Assembly (NCBI RefSeq): GCF_035920345.1
Contig: NZ_CP109149.1
Location: 930,001-994,000, forward strand
Direction of reading: 5' to 3'
Length of the DNA stretch: 64,000 nucleotides
Origin: Nocardia vinacea
GTDB taxonomy: Bacteria; Actinomycetota; Actinomycetes; Mycobacteriales; Mycobacteriaceae
Part shown: piece after piece, positions 20,121 to 27,804 of the stretch
How positions within the stretch are numbered: the stretch's first letter is position 1
How the letters are laid out: every line of letters starts with the position of its first letter
Notes under the pieces: model-generated
Told to the model about the DNA's origin: nothing
What the model saw: the letters and a program-made list of their open reading frames with translations, nothing else
Database searches by the model: none
Position numbers and translations under genes: made by a program

Positions 20121-20501
20121 ATGGCCAGCTACGGTACGGCGGTCCGAGACGAGTTGCGTGCTCCGACCCGCATGCTTCGGCGCGCGATACCGGATGTGTA
20201 TGCAGGTTACAAGCAGTTGCACGATGCCGCGCTCGCCGCAGGAGTGTTGGACGCGAAGACCAAAGAGCTGATCGCCTTGGCGATCGCGGTGAGCAAGGAA
20301 TGCGATGGGTGCATCGCCGCGCACGCCCACGCCGCGGTGCGGCACGGTGCCACGCCGGCGGAGGCCGCCGAGGCGATCGGTGTCACTTTCCTGATGAACG
20401 GTGGCCCCGCGACCGTCTACGGCGCCCGGGCGTACGCCGCGATCACCGAGTTCTACGCCGATCGCCGCGACGACGGCATGGCGCGGGCCGATCACACCTG
20501 A
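20121..20501 (+). CDS. Carboxymuconolactone decarboxylase / AhpD-like protein
   Basis: This 126-aa protein has the AhpD-like redox motif SKECDGCIAAHAHAAV, a CxxC followed by the conserved His, in an all-helical CMD fold, with GATPAEAAEAIGVTFLMNGGPA as the second helix pair. AhpD-like CMD proteins are thiol peroxidase partners or peroxidases; here a peroxide or electrophile defence role is inferred. ATG 20121 is preferred because GGAGGG lies 7 nt upstream; the ATG at 20115 abuts it. Two DosR-like boxes upstream place it in the island's stress set. Confidence 0.85.
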   Translation: MASYGTAVRDELRAPTRMLRRAIPDVYAGYKQLHDAALAAGVLDAKTKELIALAIAVSKECDGCIAAHAHAAVRHGATPAEAAEAIGVTFLMNGGPATVYGARAYAAITEFYADRRDDGMARADHT

Positions 20502-20692
20502 CGCGGATACCGAACGACCGTTGAGGTCAGCCTGCACTTCGCCCGCAAGACAGCCCGCAGGCCGCCGCCACCGCGGTGAGCAGCATCGGGTTGGCCAGCG
20601 AGCGTGGGCGAGAGCGGGAGCCGATCGCGTCTTCGAGTGGAGTTGCTCTCAGGGCGTTAGGTCGACTCACTGACCTGTCCGCCGTTGAACGG

Positions 20693-21063
20693 TCAACTCG
20701 AGCCGGTCGGCGGCGCCGAGAGATCCGCGGCGGCCCGACGTAGCAATTCGGCTCTGGCGGCCTGGTGCCGCAGCCCGAGGGCCTCGTCGTCGAAGGTACG
20801 ACCGAACTGCGAATACCATTCGCCGACAATGGAAAGACTCGACAGTGTCCGCAGGCAGATCACTTCGTCGGCTACCCCGGAGAGTTCGGTCACTATGGCG
20901 CGTGCGCCTACCGGGACGGCCAAGAAGATACGCCTGGCACCGTGGACTTTGGCTATCTGGCGGGCGGCTCTAGCGCGGCACCGCTTGTGATTGCGTCGAC
21001 GACGGTGACCGCGACGCCGGGCCAACGGAATGCGCGGGCACCCTTCCCGAACTCGGTCGACAT
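20693..21063 (-). pseudogene. Phosphoribosyltransferase-family relic (frameshifted)
   Basis: From ATG 21063 one frame reads GVAVTVVDAITSGAALEPPA, matching the PRPP-binding VDDG-ATGAT loop of phosphoribosyltransferases. After a frame change around 20955-20975 the next frame continues RQIAKVHGARRIFLAVPVGA, then TELSGVADEVICLRTLSSL and VGEWYSQFGRTFDDEAL, the usual C-terminal part. About 100 N-terminal residues are missing and the key acidic pair is degraded (VDAIT). It starts 3 nt after the stop of the Rv1733c-like gene, so it was once in that operon. DosR loci in mycobacteria often carry a PRTase of this type. Confidence 0.7.
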
Positions 21064-21065
21064 CG

Positions 21066-21671
21066 TCACCGCCGGTCGCTGCCGGTCTGCCAACCGATCT
21101 GCCGCCATTCCCGTTCCCAGCCAGCACGTCGACGAGCGCCCAATGCCCACGCGATGAACCCGACCAGGGACAGGACGGTGCCCCAGATTTCGACCAGAAC
21201 GGCCAGGCCGACGCCGATCGCGTTGCCGACGGCGACACTGGATCGCTGTGGCGGACCGGTCGGAGAGCCGTCGGGGGCGAGCCACACTGTGACCTCATCG
21301 CCGCGGGTCGCCGTATCCGGGACCTCGATCGTCGCCGTGCCGGATCGGCCGTTCTGATTCCAGCGCACCGGCGCCTCGGCGTGGGTCTCGGTCATCTCCG
21401 ACCGCGCCGACACCACTGCGGTCCGCTTCAAGTCCCCCGAAATTGTGCCCGTCACAGCGACTTTCGCCGAATTATCAGAGCTGATCCGCGCCGCCGCCGC
21501 CGTATAGCCCGCGGTGCCCGCCGCACCCGCGATCGGAATGGCGACCAGCACCGCCGCAGCGGCCAGCATCCGGACCAGCGCCTCGAATCGATCCGACGTC
21601 CGCATCAGCGGATTGGTATTCCACGGTCGCGTCCTCCAGATACGGACCGACAGTGACGGGTACTGCGACAC
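21066..21671 (-). CDS. Rv1733c-like two-helix membrane protein
   Basis: This 201-aa protein follows the Rv1733c plan: NPLMRTSDRFEALVRMLA, a first membrane helix (VLVAIPIAGAAGTAGYTAA), an external beta-rich stretch with VRWNQNGRSGTATIEVP and RGDEVTVWLAPDGSPTGPP, and a second membrane helix (VGLAVLVEIWGTVLSLVGFI) before a basic tail. Rv1733c is a DosR-regulated membrane antigen of unknown function. GTG 21671 is preferred because GAGG lies 8 nt upstream; the GTG at 21680 overlaps that site. The PRTase relic follows directly. Confidence 0.82.
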   Translation of the reverse strand: MSQYPSLSVRIWRTRPWNTNPLMRTSDRFEALVRMLAAAAVLVAIPIAGAAGTAGYTAAAARISSDNSAKVAVTGTISGDLKRTAVVSARSEMTETHAEAPVRWNQNGRSGTATIEVPDTATRGDEVTVWLAPDGSPTGPPQRSSVAVGNAIGVGLAVLVEIWGTVLSLVGFIAWALGARRRAGWEREWRQIGWQTGSDRR

Positions 21672-21791
21672 CCGGATCACCTCTTCTCGACGGCGCTGCC
21701 ACCTCTGGTGAATTTCGTGGTCGGCTGCCTGGTTCGAGCATCTCGCTCAGCGCGGTCCCGGAGCAGAGACAAAGGTCATGCATTGTCGAGT

Positions 21792-21819
21792 CCTGTGACC
21801 CCGCATCCGAGGTCACAGG
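21792..21819. repeat. Perfect 9-bp inverted repeat
   Basis: CCTGTGACC and GGTCACAGG are separated by 10 bp, about 120 bp upstream of the Rv1733c-like gene. The inner TGTGA/TCACA halves resemble a Crp site but the spacing (14 rather than 6) is wrong. It may be an operator for another regulator or a small hairpin. Confidence 0.35.
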
Positions 21820-21954
21820 CCCATCGCACGTGCGACAGCGTCGGCTGCCCGGCATAGCCGTGCGAACCGAGTTTCATTAATCGAGAGTCGAACAGCGCTG
21901 CTAAACGCCGGGGTTCGGTGGGGTCCGCGCTCGAACGATGGGGCCGCTGTGCGG

Positions 21955-22082
21955 TTCGGGTGACCATGACGGCGCAATAGGCTTGCTATACAAGGAAATT
22001 GGATGTGCGGCCGAGCAACAGGCTAGTGAAGCCGCCGCGGCTGCGACTGTCGGCCATGATCAGTTACGCCGTTATCGGTCAT
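21955..22082 (-). pseudogene. Chimeric relic: Acg-type gene start joined to a USP C-terminus
   Basis: On the minus strand ATG ACC GAT AAC GGC (MTDNG) at 22082 equals the start of the Acg-like gene at 18585 (MTDSG). A few bases later another frame reads LIMADSRSRGGFTSLLLGRT then SNFLV, a stop, and QAYCAVMV. This aligns residue for residue with the USP end LVVVGSRGRGGFRGLLLGST...SNTLVQTANCPVMV at 9431. Two stops interrupt the USP frame. A deletion evidently joined an Acg-type promoter and start to a USP tail, which then decayed. Confidence 0.75.
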
Positions 22083-22153
22083 TTCGTCGAGTGTCGTCGG
22101 GCGATACGCCAGTCGATGCGGGCCTTACGCCCGTTCCTGAAAGTCCATGGTCA
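22066..22153. repeat. 88-bp duplicated promoter block, copy B
   Basis: This is the ungapped partner of 18569-18656, again with GGGCCTTAC, CCCGTTCC and a closing CCATGGTCA. Here it drives only the chimeric relic, and its outer end runs into the stop codon of the SRPBCC gene at 22151. Confidence 0.7.
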
Positions 22154-22831
22154 CTGGCCGCCGACCGCGGCGGGTGGGTCGGGCAGTATGACGGAAGGTA
22201 CGGCCTTTGCAGAGGTGCGCTCGGCGCGCTGTTCGATGCCGAGCAGCATCTTGCGCTCCATGATCCAACTGCCCGGCTCCATGATGAACCGGTTGAGTAC
22301 GCGAGTGGGCAGCGCCGCCTCGGGCAGCGCGATGCGGTTGCGGCTGACCAGTCGAGTGCCTTCGGCGCTCGGATAGAGCCCGAACGCCCACACCCAGTGC
22401 CCGTCCGTCGAGGCGAACACCAGTGCCTGTTCGGGTTCGAGCACGGCCACCCGCATCCGTGGGCCGGTCGCACCGAGCACGAAAGTGTCACCGACGGCAA
22501 GGTTTTGGAACTGCGGCAGGATGGTATCAGCGCTGTGCATATTCAGTCCGAAAAGGTTCTCGATCCAGTCGTAGGTGTAGGCACCGCCCCGGCCGGGTCC
22601 CATCTGGACCAGCCACGGCCAGATCCGCTCTGGAGCCGCGTCGATCGTAATGGACCTGGTGGCAACGACATCCGGGTCGGTGAGTAGGTCATCACCCGGC
22701 ATCGCACGGGTGATCTCGTTGTCGCTGGAGCCCCAGGTGAGGCAGCGATCACGCAGGATCACTTCATAGCCCACCGCCAACCCGACCAGGTATGTACCGA
22801 TTCCGATCGCGCAAGCTGTCACTGTCTTCAT
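22151..22831 (-). CDS. Membrane-anchored SRPBCC-family protein
   Basis: This 226-aa protein begins with one hydrophobic segment (VTACAIGIGTYLVGLAVGYE) followed by an SRPBCC (START-like) domain: TRSITIDAAPERIWPWLVQM, GPGRGGAYTYDWIENLFGLN, and a closing helix GSWIMERKMLLGIEQRAER. Such proteins bind hydrophobic ligands; none has a defined reaction. ATG 22831 is chosen because GGAGGA lies about 11 nt upstream and it starts the membrane helix; an upstream start would add a Pro-rich piece. A relic of a second copy lies near 18657. Confidence 0.8.
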   Translation of the reverse strand: MKTVTACAIGIGTYLVGLAVGYEVILRDRCLTWGSSDNEITRAMPGDDLLTDPDVVATRSITIDAAPERIWPWLVQMGPGRGGAYTYDWIENLFGLNMHSADTILPQFQNLAVGDTFVLGATGPRMRVAVLEPEQALVFASTDGHWVWAFGLYPSAEGTRLVSRNRIALPEAALPTRVLNRFIMEPGSWIMERKMLLGIEQRAERTSAKAVPSVILPDPPAAVGGQ

Positions 22832-23213
22832 ATCCGTACGGTCCTCCGAAACTGGCGGTGGGCACAGGGTCATTCGGCAGCAGGGGCGACGACCTTGGTC
22901 CGCCGCAGCGGAACGGCTCGGCCGCGCACGCCGTCACCACCGACGTTGCGCCGGGTGCCGTCTACCCGGATCATGGGACCACCATTGGCTTTCGGCTCCG
23001 TCACCGCCGCCGCCTAGCGAGGCTTGCGCGGGCGACACCCTGATCAGCGCGCTCACCTATCGGCTGGCCGACGAGTATCCGTGGCTGTGCGCTTGCGGAA
23101 CACCACTCGCGGTACTGCCAGCGGACACCGGTTGCTCGACAAAGGACCGCTCCGTCGGCAATAAGGACTTTCGGCCCTGATGTCGCGGGCGCCCGGACTG
23201 GAGGCTATGTCGC
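22832..23213. other. Divergent intergenic region
   Basis: No gene is supported. An open plus-strand stretch near 23031-23180 reads LTYRLADEYPWLCACGTPLA and ends DFRP; it has no start or known family and may be a relic. The strong DosR-like box at 23164-23177 lies here. Confidence 0.4.
23164..23177 (+). promoter_or_regulatory. DosR-box-like site (best single match)
   Basis: AGGACTTTCGGCCC matches GGGACTTNNGGCCC at 11 of 12 fixed positions. It lies 37 bp before the GTG of the three-helix-bundle gene, a suitable activator position. Confidence 0.65.
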
Positions 23214-23456
23214 GTGACCGATATTCAGACGGTGCATTGCTTTGAACGGATGCAGTGCGAAGCCGAACCGATGGCCTGGACCATCGATCGGCTGTGTTCG
23301 GAATTCAGCGACAGGGTCTCCCGAGAACGGGTGATCGGTGTCGTCGACGGGTGTGCACGGGATCTTGCTGGAACCCCATCCGGCGCAATGCCGGAACTGT
23401 GTGAACGACTCGCCCGCCAGCGCTTGCTGGACGTACTCGAACCGACCGCCGTCTGA
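23214..23456 (+). CDS. Three-helix-bundle dimerization domain protein
   Basis: This 80-aa protein fits the small three-helix-bundle family of actinobacteria: IDRLCSEFSDRVSRERVIGV, then VVDGCARDLAG, then the conserved ending PELCERLARQRLLDVLEP. The GTG start has GGAGG about 10 nt upstream. Members often occur beside DosR-type and redox genes; they are thought to dimerise but no activity is known. Two cysteines (Cys9, Cys15) and Cys28 could be redox-active. The DosR-like box upstream suggests hypoxic or NO induction. Confidence 0.7.
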   Translation: MTDIQTVHCFERMQCEAEPMAWTIDRLCSEFSDRVSRERVIGVVDGCARDLAGTPSGAMPELCERLARQRLLDVLEPTAV

Positions 23457-23467
23457 CCTCGGCACTG

Positions 23468-23481
23468 CTGACTTACGGCCC
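23468..23481 (+). promoter_or_regulatory. DosR-box-like site
   Basis: CTGACTTACGGCCC matches GGGACTTNNGGCCC at 10 of 12 fixed positions. It lies 28 bp before the ATG of the broken membrane-protein gene. Confidence 0.5.
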
Positions 23482-23508
23482 CTACTCATTTCCGCCCGAG
23501 TCGGTGCC

Positions 23509-23909
23509 ATGGCTCTCACACACCAGGTAGAGCGAATCGGTCCCCGGAGCGCTGTACTGATGTTCCTGGCCGGAATGTTGGCGATCTGGGCTGCGGCCGG
23601 TGCGCTGGCGATGATATTCGGTCTCGTCGACCTCGGTCCGGCGATCGATAGCTGACTGCCGCTACACAGCCCAGTCCTCAGCGGAGTGGCGCTCGGTCTC
23701 ATTGTCGGGCCCCGATGGCAGCGACCGCGCTGCTTACCGCCCGCGGTGAGCAATACGCGCCGTCGATCGCAATGACCTCCGGGTTGCTGCTGATCGGCTG
23801 GATTGTGGTGCAACTGGCTGTTATTCGCCACACCAGTTGGCTGCAACCGGTGTGCGTGCTGCTCGGCTCGGCGGTTTTCGTGCTCGGCTGGGCCGGGCGG
23901 CGACGATGA
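23509..23909 (+). pseudogene. Broken four-helix membrane protein
   Basis: ATG 23509 opens a frame with one membrane helix (LMFLAGMLAIWAAAGALAMI) that stops at TGA 23653-23655 after GPAIDS. The same frame continues past the stop with LPLHSPVLSGVALGLIVG. A frame change near 23708 then leads to MAATALLTARGEQYAPSIAM, LLLIGWIVVQLAVI, SWLQPVCVLLG and WAGRRR. Joined, these give about 133 residues with four membrane helices, a layout common in small actinobacterial membrane proteins with an SWLQP motif. One stop and one frameshift indicate a recent pseudogene. Alternatively the first 48 residues may survive as a one-helix peptide. Confidence 0.65.
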
Positions 23910-23985
23910 TGTCCGTCGCTGACTGTGCCAACGAAGCCGACGTACGCGGACCGACCGGTGGTCGATGGTCCGGCCGGGGTCGGCC

Positions 23986-24513
23986 TCAGAATCGATGCGC
24001 GATCCGATCGGCCTCGGTATGTGCGAGGCGTTCGCCCCAAGCGCGAGCGCATTCCAGCGTACCTGCGGCCAGTGGTCCGGTCACGCCGTCGACGAAGAAG
24101 TCCATCGGCTCGTCGACGAGTTCATAACCTAAGCGCCGCAATCGTTTACCGGCACTGCGGGCGGCTGAGCCCGGCAACCATGATGGCTTCACGGCCTTCG
24201 TGCCGAAGGCCGCGGCCTGGGTGCCCGCTACTACCGGCAGCGCCCCGTCGAGCCATTCCCGGATGCCGATCTCGACCGGGACCAGCGCGTCGGTCCGTTG
24301 CGCGGCATCACGGCGGGTCCGGGGTCGGCTGAGCCCGAGGATACGTGTCGGCCCGCCCACCACCAACAGATCCGCAGCCGGCTGGGGCAGCTCCGCGGCG
24401 GCCGCCACGTTGAGCAGCTCCACGGTGGCGTACTCGCTGAGCCCCTGAGCGATGGCAGCGGCGATGGCGGCGGTGTCGCCGAACATCGATTCGTAGATGA
24501 CCCGCGCCAGCAT
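23986..24513 (-). CDS. Flavodoxin-domain protein (paralogue B)
   Basis: This 175-aa protein has YESMFGDTAAIAAAIAQGLS as the FMN loop and VVGGPTRILGLSRPRTRR as the second loop. It shares length and nearly every block (KPSWLPGSAA, GKRLRRLGYELVDEP) with the protein at 15409-15936. AGGAGG lies 9 nt before ATG 24513. It is likely a soluble FMN protein; the conserved WLPGSAA region is outside the flavodoxin core and may be its own signature. Box-like sites at 24608-24651 precede it. Confidence 0.85.
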   Translation of the reverse strand: MLARVIYESMFGDTAAIAAAIAQGLSEYATVELLNVAAAAELPQPAADLLVVGGPTRILGLSRPRTRRDAAQRTDALVPVEIGIREWLDGALPVVAGTQAAAFGTKAVKPSWLPGSAARSAGKRLRRLGYELVDEPMDFFVDGVTGPLAAGTLECARAWGERLAHTEADRIAHRF

Positions 24514-24607
24514 GTCGGTCTCCTCCTGATGTGAAACTGGGTGGAGGGTGCAATTGACGCTACGGGCGGACGGTGCCGTCGAACAGGGCCGAACCGACGC
24601 TTGCCGG

Positions 24608-24651
24608 GGGACCTTCGGATATCCGAGGGAGTTCCCGATGACTTTCGGCCG
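24608..24651. promoter_or_regulatory. Weak DosR-box-like pair
   Basis: GGGACCTTCGGATA (24608-24621) and ATGACTTTCGGCCG (24638-24651) match the 12 fixed positions of GGGACTTNNGGCCC at 8 and 9 places. They lie about 100-140 bp upstream of the flavodoxin-domain gene starting at 24513. Confidence 0.35.
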
Positions 24652-24728
24652 TCGCGTCGGGGTCCGCGGCGCACAACGTGGAACGGTTGCTGGCTTGGAA
24701 CTTCGAGGCAGGTCGGTCAGACCTCTGG

Positions 24729-25283
24729 TCAGGGCGCGACCGTCGTCGATTGCGGCTGTGGCAGGCCCAGCGATTGCGCGATCATCGACGACCAGGTGCG
24801 GATCGCGCTCCAGTCGCGCAGATCGCCGTAGCGTCCGCCGCCCATGAGGCGGTAGAGCGTGCGTGCCTGTAGCGAGACACCGGCGCGTTCGTAATGCCCG
24901 GCGAAGGCGCGATAGTCCCACGGGGCGACCGACGCGACGAGGGCCGCGATCTTCTGCGGCACTTTGCCGCCGATCCATCGCCCGATCGGGCCGCGCAGTG
25001 CCGGACCGAGACCGACACTGAACATCCAGACATCGGTGTTGCGCAGCGCTTCGCGATGGGTCCGAACGAAGGTTGTCGCGGCTGGCAGGAGGTCTCTATT
25101 GTGCACCGCGCTACCGAGTACGATCGCGCGGAAGTGGGACAGGTCGGGCGCGTGTTCGATGTCGCTCAACTCCACATCGGCGCCACGAGCGCGGAAATCA
25201 TCGGCGATGAACTCCGCAATATCACGAGTGGATCCCTCTGCGGTCGCGTAGATGACCGCGATCCGGGGTGTATTCGATTCCAT
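24729..25283 (-). CDS. Flavodoxin-domain protein, HemG-like
   Basis: This 184-aa protein resembles menaquinone-dependent protoporphyrinogen oxidase (HemG-type) flavodoxins: VIYATAEGSTRDIAEFIADD for FMN phosphate binding, VLGSAVHNRDLLPAATTFVR in the second loop, VWMFSVGLGP in the third. ATG 25283 (MESNTPRIAV) has GAGG just upstream and gives the normal family N-terminus. HemG-like proteins are also found in the mycobacterial dormancy context without proof of protoporphyrinogen oxidation, so I name only the fold. An hspX-type box and the doxX promoter lie on its upstream side. Confidence 0.8.
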   Translation of the reverse strand: MESNTPRIAVIYATAEGSTRDIAEFIADDFRARGADVELSDIEHAPDLSHFRAIVLGSAVHNRDLLPAATTFVRTHREALRNTDVWMFSVGLGPALRGPIGRWIGGKVPQKIAALVASVAPWDYRAFAGHYERAGVSLQARTLYRLMGGGRYGDLRDWSAIRTWSSMIAQSLGLPQPQSTTVAP

Positions 25284-25341
25284 GCCCTCAGCGTGGTGCA
25301 AAGCGGGGCTTATCGGTCAGAGTCGTGGTACCCGGGCTACC

Positions 25342-25410
25342 GGGACCAATGACCCATCGGAGGCAGTTGCGGTGCGGATCAGGCGACGGCAGTGCCGGGT
25401 TTCATAGAAT
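25342..25410 (+). promoter_or_regulatory. hspX-type DosR-box-like site and -10 TAGAAT
   Basis: GGGACCAATGACCC at 25342-25355 differs at one of 14 positions from GGGACCATTGACCC, the hspX-type box as I recall it. A -10 element TAGAAT follows at 25405-25410, 22 bp before the broken doxX start. The site lies between divergent genes (flavodoxin-domain minus, doxX plus). Confidence 0.6.
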
Positions 25411-25432
25411 TGTGGTTCGAAAGGCAGGTCGC

Positions 25433-25919
25433 ATGTCTACCGACGGCAACTGGCTCGCTCGAATCACTGCGACCACCGCGCCCGGCTCGGTGGTGCTGAT
25501 CCGCCTGTATGTCGGCGCGGTCTTTCTCTTCGAAGGCATTCTGAAGTTCCTGCGGCCCGAGACGCTCGGCACCGGCCGGCCGGTTCGACAAGGCTGATCT
25601 CCCGGCGGCGGGATTCGTTGCAGCACTCGACGGAGTATTCGAAATCGGCTGCGGTGCACTGATTCTGGTCGGTCTGCTTATGCGGCTCGCGGCGATCCCG
25701 ATGATCGTGGACATGATCGGCGCGCTGCTGATCACCAAATTGCCCATCCTCTGGGGTACGGCCGCATTGTTCACCGGCAAGTCCGGGTGGTGGGATTTCG
25801 TGCACGAATCCCGCGTCGACCTGGCCCAACTATGCGGAAGCGTGTTCTTGCTCATCGTCGGTGCGGGCGCCTACTCGGCCGACGCCGCGCTGGGCCGGGG
25901 CACCGGAAGTCGTCGGTAG
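25433..25919 (+). pseudogene. DoxX-family membrane protein, broken by a 4-nt duplication
   Basis: From ATG 25433 the frame reads LIRLYVGAVFLFEGILKFLR then ETLGTGRPVRQG and stops. A second frame from about 25580 continues exactly where a DoxX protein should: RFDKADLPAAGFVAALDG, FEIGCGALILVGLLMRLAAI, ITKLPILWG and LAQLCGSVFLLIVGAGAY. The two frames are joined if one GGCC of the GGCCGGCC at 25574-25581 is removed. The intact product would be about 160 residues with four membrane helices. This is either a recent slippage mutation or a sequencing error. Confidence 0.8.
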
Positions 25920-26062
25920 GTGTTATTCGGCGCGTGTGTCATTGGTACCCGCAGGACAGGGCGATCGGCCCTGCCGATGCCGTGTGTGCGGGCGCACAGT
26001 GGTGCTACCTGCCGAACCGATCCGCAGTCTGCCCGGTTCGTGATGTCGAGGAGATGCCCGAG

Positions 26063-26338
26063 ATGATGTATTGGTACGACCACGACCTCAATGGGTGGGG
26101 CTACGCCTGGATGAGCGTCGGGATGGTGTTGTTCTGGGGTCTGCTGATCGCCGCGTTCGTACTGGTGGTTCGCATGGTCACCCGTTCCGATCATCCCGCC
26201 TCGACCGGTCCGTCGCTGCGGACCGCCGAGCATCTGCTCGCGGAACGCTTCGCGAGCGGCGAGATCGATGAGAAGGAATATGTGAGTCGGCTCGAGACGC
26301 TGCACGCGCATGCCGCGCCGCCGGGGTCACGGCGGTGA
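26063..26338 (+). CDS. SHOCT-domain small membrane protein
   Basis: This 91-aa protein has a tryptophan/tyrosine-rich start (MMYWYDHDLNGWGYAWM), one membrane helix (VLFWGLLIAAFVLVVRMV) and a C-terminal SHOCT motif (AEHLLAERFASGEIDEKEYV, RLETLHA). ATG 26063 has AGGAG 8 nt upstream; the ATG at 26054 abuts that site. The SHOCT domain is a short oligomerisation helix pair; function is unknown. An imperfect palindrome AGGGCGATCGGCCCT lies at 25958-25972 upstream. Its stop overlaps a possible ATG of the next gene as TGATG. Confidence 0.75.
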   Translation: MMYWYDHDLNGWGYAWMSVGMVLFWGLLIAAFVLVVRMVTRSDHPASTGPSLRTAEHLLAERFASGEIDEKEYVSRLETLHAHAAPPGSRR

Positions 26339-26373
26339 TGAACGGTCCTACCCAGGAGTCGATCGGAGTCGCT

Positions 26374-27804
26374 ATGCCGGTGATCGAACGAAGCAGTGTG
26401 GGGGATCGGGTCGAAGCTTTGCCGGCTCGTCGGGCGATGGTGGGATCGGCGTTAGCGGTCGTGCGGGCGGGGAGGTTGGAGTTCTTCTCCGGCAACGGTT
26501 TCGCCGATCTCGCCGCGCATCGGCCGATGACCGTGGATACGGTGGTGCGGGTCGCGTCGATCACCAAGACGTTCACCGCAATCGGGATTATGCAGCTGGT
26601 GCAGCGCGGCCTGATCGACCTCGATGTCCCGGCCGAGAGGTACTTGCGCGCCTTTGCGCTCGTTCCCGCCGACCCCGGTTTTCGGCCCGCCACCGTGCGC
26701 CACTTGTTGACTCACACTGCGGGGATCGGCGAGACAGTACATCCCACACGGGTTTTGCGGCCGGACTTCGGCGAGAGCGTGGAGCTCGGCACGCCGATAC
26801 CAGCACTCGCGGACTACTACCGAGGTGGCTTGTGCCTGCGGGCCGAACCCGGCACTCGGTGGACCTACTCCAACCATGGGTTCGCCGCGCTCGGGCAGAT
26901 CATCGCGGATGTCAGTGGAATCTCGTTGGCACAGTATTTGCGCGAGAATATCTTCCGACCACTCGGCATGACCGATACCGACCTGGAGCTCACGCCGAGC
27001 ATGCGTGCTCGCCTCGCGACGGGCTACCACCTGCGGGGCAACGGACCCCGCGCCATCGCCCTTCGCGAGATGGTGACCGCCGGAGCCGCGTCGGCCTACT
27101 CGACGCCCCGCGACATGGCCCGCTATCTGGCAGCGCTCTCCGGCGGCGGGGCCAACGAATTCGGTGCGGTTGTCGAATCCAGCACGCTGGCAACGATGTT
27201 CGAGCCGCAGTATCAGCCGGATCGGCGGATACCGGGGATGGGTCTGGCTTTCTTCCGTGGTGTCGCGGGTAGTCATCGAATCGTCGAACATCAGGGCATA
27301 CTGCCCGGGTTCGACTCCCAGATCTGGGTCGCGCCCGACGACGGACTCGGGATCTTCGCAAGCACCAACGGCGCGCACCGTGCCATGCTGTGGCTACCCG
27401 CGGAGGTTTCCGCGCTGATGAACGATCTGCTGGGTGTGCGCGCCGACGCGATTCGAACCGATGTCGGTCACCATCCGGAGATCTGGAACGAGATCTGCGG
27501 CTACTACCGCCTGCCCGGCGCCCTCACCGATCTTCGTGCCCGATCCATGATCGGCGCTGGGGTACAGGTCCGGATCCATTCCGGGAGGCCCGTACTACGG
27601 CTCTTAACCCCCGTCCCGAGCTTGCTGCGCGGATTGCCGCTGCACCCTGACGACCCCAGTGATCCGTGGGTATTCCGGGTCGACCTCACCCGGTTCGGCA
27701 TCGGTACCGGCCGGATCGTGTTCACGCGGGTCCCGGCGAGCAATGCGATGCACATGCATTTCGATCTGGTCCCGATGACGCTGCTGCGCCGCGGCGACCG
27801 ATAA
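26374..27804 (+). CDS. Beta-lactamase-fold serine hydrolase (class C / EstB-like)
   Basis: This 476-aa protein shows the penicillin-binding-fold active site: SxxK in RVASITKTFTAIG, Tyr-Ser-Asn in WTYSNHGFAALGQI, and HQG (KTG equivalent) in VEHQGILPGF. The C-terminal 100 residues form a beta-rich extension. Enzymes of this family are esterases, peptidases or amidases rather than true beta-lactamases. GGAG sits 7 nt before ATG 26374; an ATG at 26338, overlapping the SHOCT stop, is an alternative. No signal peptide is seen, so it is probably cytoplasmic. The substrate is unknown. Confidence 0.82.
   Translation: MPVIERSSVGDRVEALPARRAMVGSALAVVRAGRLEFFSGNGFADLAAHRPMTVDTVVRVASITKTFTAIGIMQLVQRGLIDLDVPAERYLRAFALVPADPGFRPATVRHLLTHTAGIGETVHPTRVLRPDFGESVELGTPIPALADYYRGGLCLRAEPGTRWTYSNHGFAALGQIIADVSGISLAQYLRENIFRPLGMTDTDLELTPSMRARLATGYHLRGNGPRAIALREMVTAGAASAYSTPRDMARYLAALSGGGANEFGAVVESSTLATMFEPQYQPDRRIPGMGLAFFRGVAGSHRIVEHQGILPGFDSQIWVAPDDGLGIFASTNGAHRAMLWLPAEVSALMNDLLGVRADAIRTDVGHHPEIWNEICGYYRLPGALTDLRARSMIGAGVQVRIHSGRPVLRLLTPVPSLLRGLPLHPDDPSDPWVFRVDLTRFGIGTGRIVFTRVPASNAMHMHFDLVPMTLLRRGDR

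Noticed and set aside
21792..21819. A Crp/GlxR site (TGTGA...TCACA)
   Set aside because: The half-sites are 14 bp apart instead of 6, so it does not fit the Crp geometry; it is kept only as an inverted repeat.
23031..23181. A small cysteine-containing protein ending DFRP
   Set aside because: There is no start codon with a ribosome site, no family, and the DosR-like box of the next gene lies inside the frame.
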